DNA of 62,000 nucleotides from Gnetum montanum (lineage: Eukaryota > Streptophyta > Gnetopsida > Gnetales > Gnetaceae). Both the position numbers and the translations under genes were made by a program. The notes below the pieces were generated by a model that did no database searches, was not told the origin of the DNA, and saw only the letters and a list, made by a program, of their open reading frames with translations. Shown here piece after piece: positions 59,680-62,000 of the stretch (position 1 is its first letter; every line of letters starts with the position of its first letter). The stretch is taken from assembly GCA_015680685.1 (NCBI GenBank), contig MNCI01018018.1:323863-385862 (forward strand), read 5' to 3'.

Positions 59680-60802
59680 CTATTCACTCTATATATTGCT
59701 TATCATTCTAGGTTTTCAGGTTTAAGTTCCAATACTTTGCATAGGGGACTGGTGAGTGACATCAGGAGGTTTGGTTAGGCTATATGCACACTTTAAGAAA
59801 TATACTTAATATGATCCATTAGAAGTATTATATATATATATATATATATATATATCTTTTGGATATATAGCTAATAACTTATCACTACTTCTTGGAATTG
59901 AACTCTTGATTTCCCAAAACAAAGCCATATGCAATCGATCATGATTTTTATGCGAGAAAACATTTTTGCTTCAAAAAAATTTAAGGGTTTGTCAAAAAAA
60001 ATTTGAGCTTAAAAAGTTTTGCAATGAATAATGATTTTTCCAACCTCTTCACAATTTATTTTTGCTTGCTGTAATGCCAATAGGAGAAGTTGAGGTTGCT
60101 ACAACCAATGGATAATAATAATTTTCAAAAATAAAATTTAATTTGAAAAGAATTAAATTTCACATCAGGTACCACTACAACTTACCATGTATCAATGCAC
60201 TTTTGTTAATCATGTATATATATTTAAATAACTGTAACTATTGCACTTTTGTTAATCACACATATATTTAAATAACTGTAATTGTCCCACCACTGCATGA
60301 GTACTGCTTCCTAAGTAATGGTGGTATTGAAAAAAAATTAGAAAATGCCAAAAGAAATTCAAAGATATGATAATCTTTAATTAACTCATTCTTGCTTTTG
60401 CAAATGTAAAAAGATTATGGTTTCAGAAATTAAGTAGCTTGTGAACCTTTTGAACAGTTTATGATTCAGCAAAGTAGATCACATATGTTTGAATTTGTCT
60501 AATAACAATTATAATTATGAAATATCGTGGACATCAATAATAGTTCACCATCACACCATAGTAAGGAGATGAAAACTAAATTATTATCCTAATACAACAA
60601 AAATCATGAGTTTTTTTTTGAAATTCCAATTAAGAATTCTAGGTACAAAAGCATGCATAGCAACCCACAAAGAATCCTAGAAACATTTTTTAGACAAGTA
60701 TTTAGTTATGTAAAACATTTTTTATTATGCATATGTAATTCATTGTTATGTGGAATTCAATTTTGGTGGCCAACTCTATGAGACAATTTCCTTGAAGCAG
60801 TA
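59680..60802 (-). repeat. Duplicated segment, copy 2, second part
   Basis: In reverse complement it is collinear with 34640-35510 and then 36620-36954 of copy 1. It includes the end of the stretch downstream of the phosphatase gene but no phosphatase exon. An AT microsatellite occurs at 59829-59855. Confidence 0.85.
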
Positions 60803-61427
60803 AGGCATACTTGGAGGTGTGTTGAAATATCATAATGAATCTAGAAATCTTAAGTAATGAAATGCAAAGTGACATTGGAAGGTTAAGGCATACTTGGATG
60901 TTTGTTGAGTAAACCATTAATCTCTTTCATGATTGAATCCTCCAACTACAAATACAATCTACTTCAACTTAATAGAAAAATTTAAGATGTATCAAATTTC
61001 TTTAGACTTGGATTTATAGATTAGGTTCCAATAACTTAGGCCTTTAGTTGTTTAAATATCTTTAATTTATTCAATAGTAAATTTTCAATATTATTTAACA
61101 TGTAAAATTAAAAATACAATCTTTAAATATTTTTTTGAACTCTTAACAATGAATAACCTAATGATCTCAAAGTTACATTAATTTTCCTTTAAGTAATCAA
61201 TAATCTATTTGAAATTTATTTGATCTCAACTTGGTCATTCTTAGTATCTCAATTGTTCATGGGGTGTTGGAAGGTAAAATTCTCAAGGGTTATGTTCAAA
61301 GTTGAAGAGTGACAATAAGTACATTCTAATACATATAACAAAGAGGTGTTAGCGTAATGATAAGACTCTTGATTTGAAAGCTCCAAATCATGGGGTTGAT
61401 TTTAGTAGGCAATTGATGATTGGTCGA
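60803..61427. other. AT-rich sequence with a SINE-like head
   Basis: No gene recognised. At 61345-61412 (plus) the segment GTTAGCGTAATGATAAGACT and GGGGTTGATTTTAG resembles the A and B boxes of the SINE-like elements at 44 and 45 kb. Confidence 0.4.
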
Positions 61428-62000
61428 TGATGAGTCATGATATCGGATCCCCGATATCGGACCCTCGATATCGGATATGCGATATTAGAGATGCCAAAGT
61501 GATATTGAACATGCAATATCGAAACTTGTCTTGTCACCTATAAATAAGAGATAAGGGCACTTGGTTTCATAATTAGTTTCTTAGTCCCTTAGCTGAACTC
61601 TTGCAGTTTTCCCTTTTTAGAGTTAGAATTATTTTTGAGTGTCCACAGTAGGAGTTAGAAAGTGAACGGATCTTTATTTGAGCATTGTGTACCTAAGCAC
61701 ACCTTGTGTTTAGAAATAAAGATGAACTTTGTGATAAACCTTGTAACATTCAGCATAGCTTAATTATTTCATTTAAATATTATTTATTGTTATTTTCTAC
61801 TCTCATTAGTTAATTAATGTGATTTTTATTGCATTTTTAATTATCAACGAATTAACACACTCAGTACAACCACTTTGAGCATATGTGGAACACTTGGTAA
61901 CCCAGTAACAATTAGCGTTTGGTAATCCCAGTAATGTTACACTGGTTCAGGATGTGTCCGACAAGTGGAAATGGATGCTGGTGTTAGGACTAGTTAGAAC
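61428..62000 (+). mobile_element. LTR G (TGATGA-type), start of an element running off the window
   Basis: Starts TGATGAGTCATGATATCGG. U3 holds repeated GATATCGG palindrome-like motifs (61439, 61453, 61467). TATA box CTATAAATAAGAG lies near 61541, AATAAA near 61716, and the U5 motifs GGTAACCCAGTAAC and GGTAATCCCAGTAATG at 61895-61935 match element C. The end of the LTR is outside the window. Confidence 0.8.

Overview
The window reads as nuclear DNA of a seed plant with a large, retrotransposon-rich genome. A gymnosperm (conifer) is my guess from the old, heavily mutated, deeply nested LTR elements, but the sequence does not prove it. Three ordinary plant genes occupy a central island at 27-43 kb. 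Both flanks are transposable-element layers. No rRNA, tRNA or CRISPR locus was seen.

Left flank (1-26.5 kb). Element B is a decayed Ty3/gypsy element on the minus strand (174-22516). It has 0.88-kb LTRs with TGATGA...TCATCA-type ends, a degenerate primer-binding site, gag, protease, RT/RNase H, integrase, and an extra ORF between pol and the 3' LTR. Element A (7372-16954, minus) sits inside B's RNase H domain. A has the same architecture but has lost pol: it keeps only gag and the extra ORF. An LTR fragment F interrupts B's left LTR at the window edge. Right of B lies a decayed L1-type LINE (22.5-26.5 kb, plus).

Gene island (26.5-43 kb). A VID27/CYPRO4-like gene (plus, 2 exons, complete) is followed by an RLPH2-type calcineurin-like phosphatase gene (plus, 4 exons, complete, 309 aa). 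Opposite them lies a plant calmodulin-binding-domain protein gene (minus, one 920-codon coding exon, with a probable 5'-UTR intron). The last carries an in-frame tandem duplication of about 96 codons.

Right flank (43-62 kb). A segment starting just after the phosphatase stop codon (34640-37590) has an inverted copy at 60802-59680 plus 47690-47039. That copy is split by a nest. First comes a probable solo LTR E (47691-59679, TSD CTATT). Inside E is a full-length gypsy element C (47855-58738, plus, TSD ATGGG). Inside C's 3' LTR is a solo LTR D (57962-58708, TSD TTGAG, containing a 381-N gap). Another LTR of the A-D type (G) starts at 61428 and runs off the window.

The points I find most unusual are four. 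The pol-distal extra ORF is kept in both A and B with the same first and last residues, although A lost pol. All three Gag proteins carry a Ser/Arg/His-rich segment. The upstream LTR region of each element carries a different short palindrome or repeat array. Stop codons recur at homologous codons in separate elements. All retroelement reading frames here are broken.
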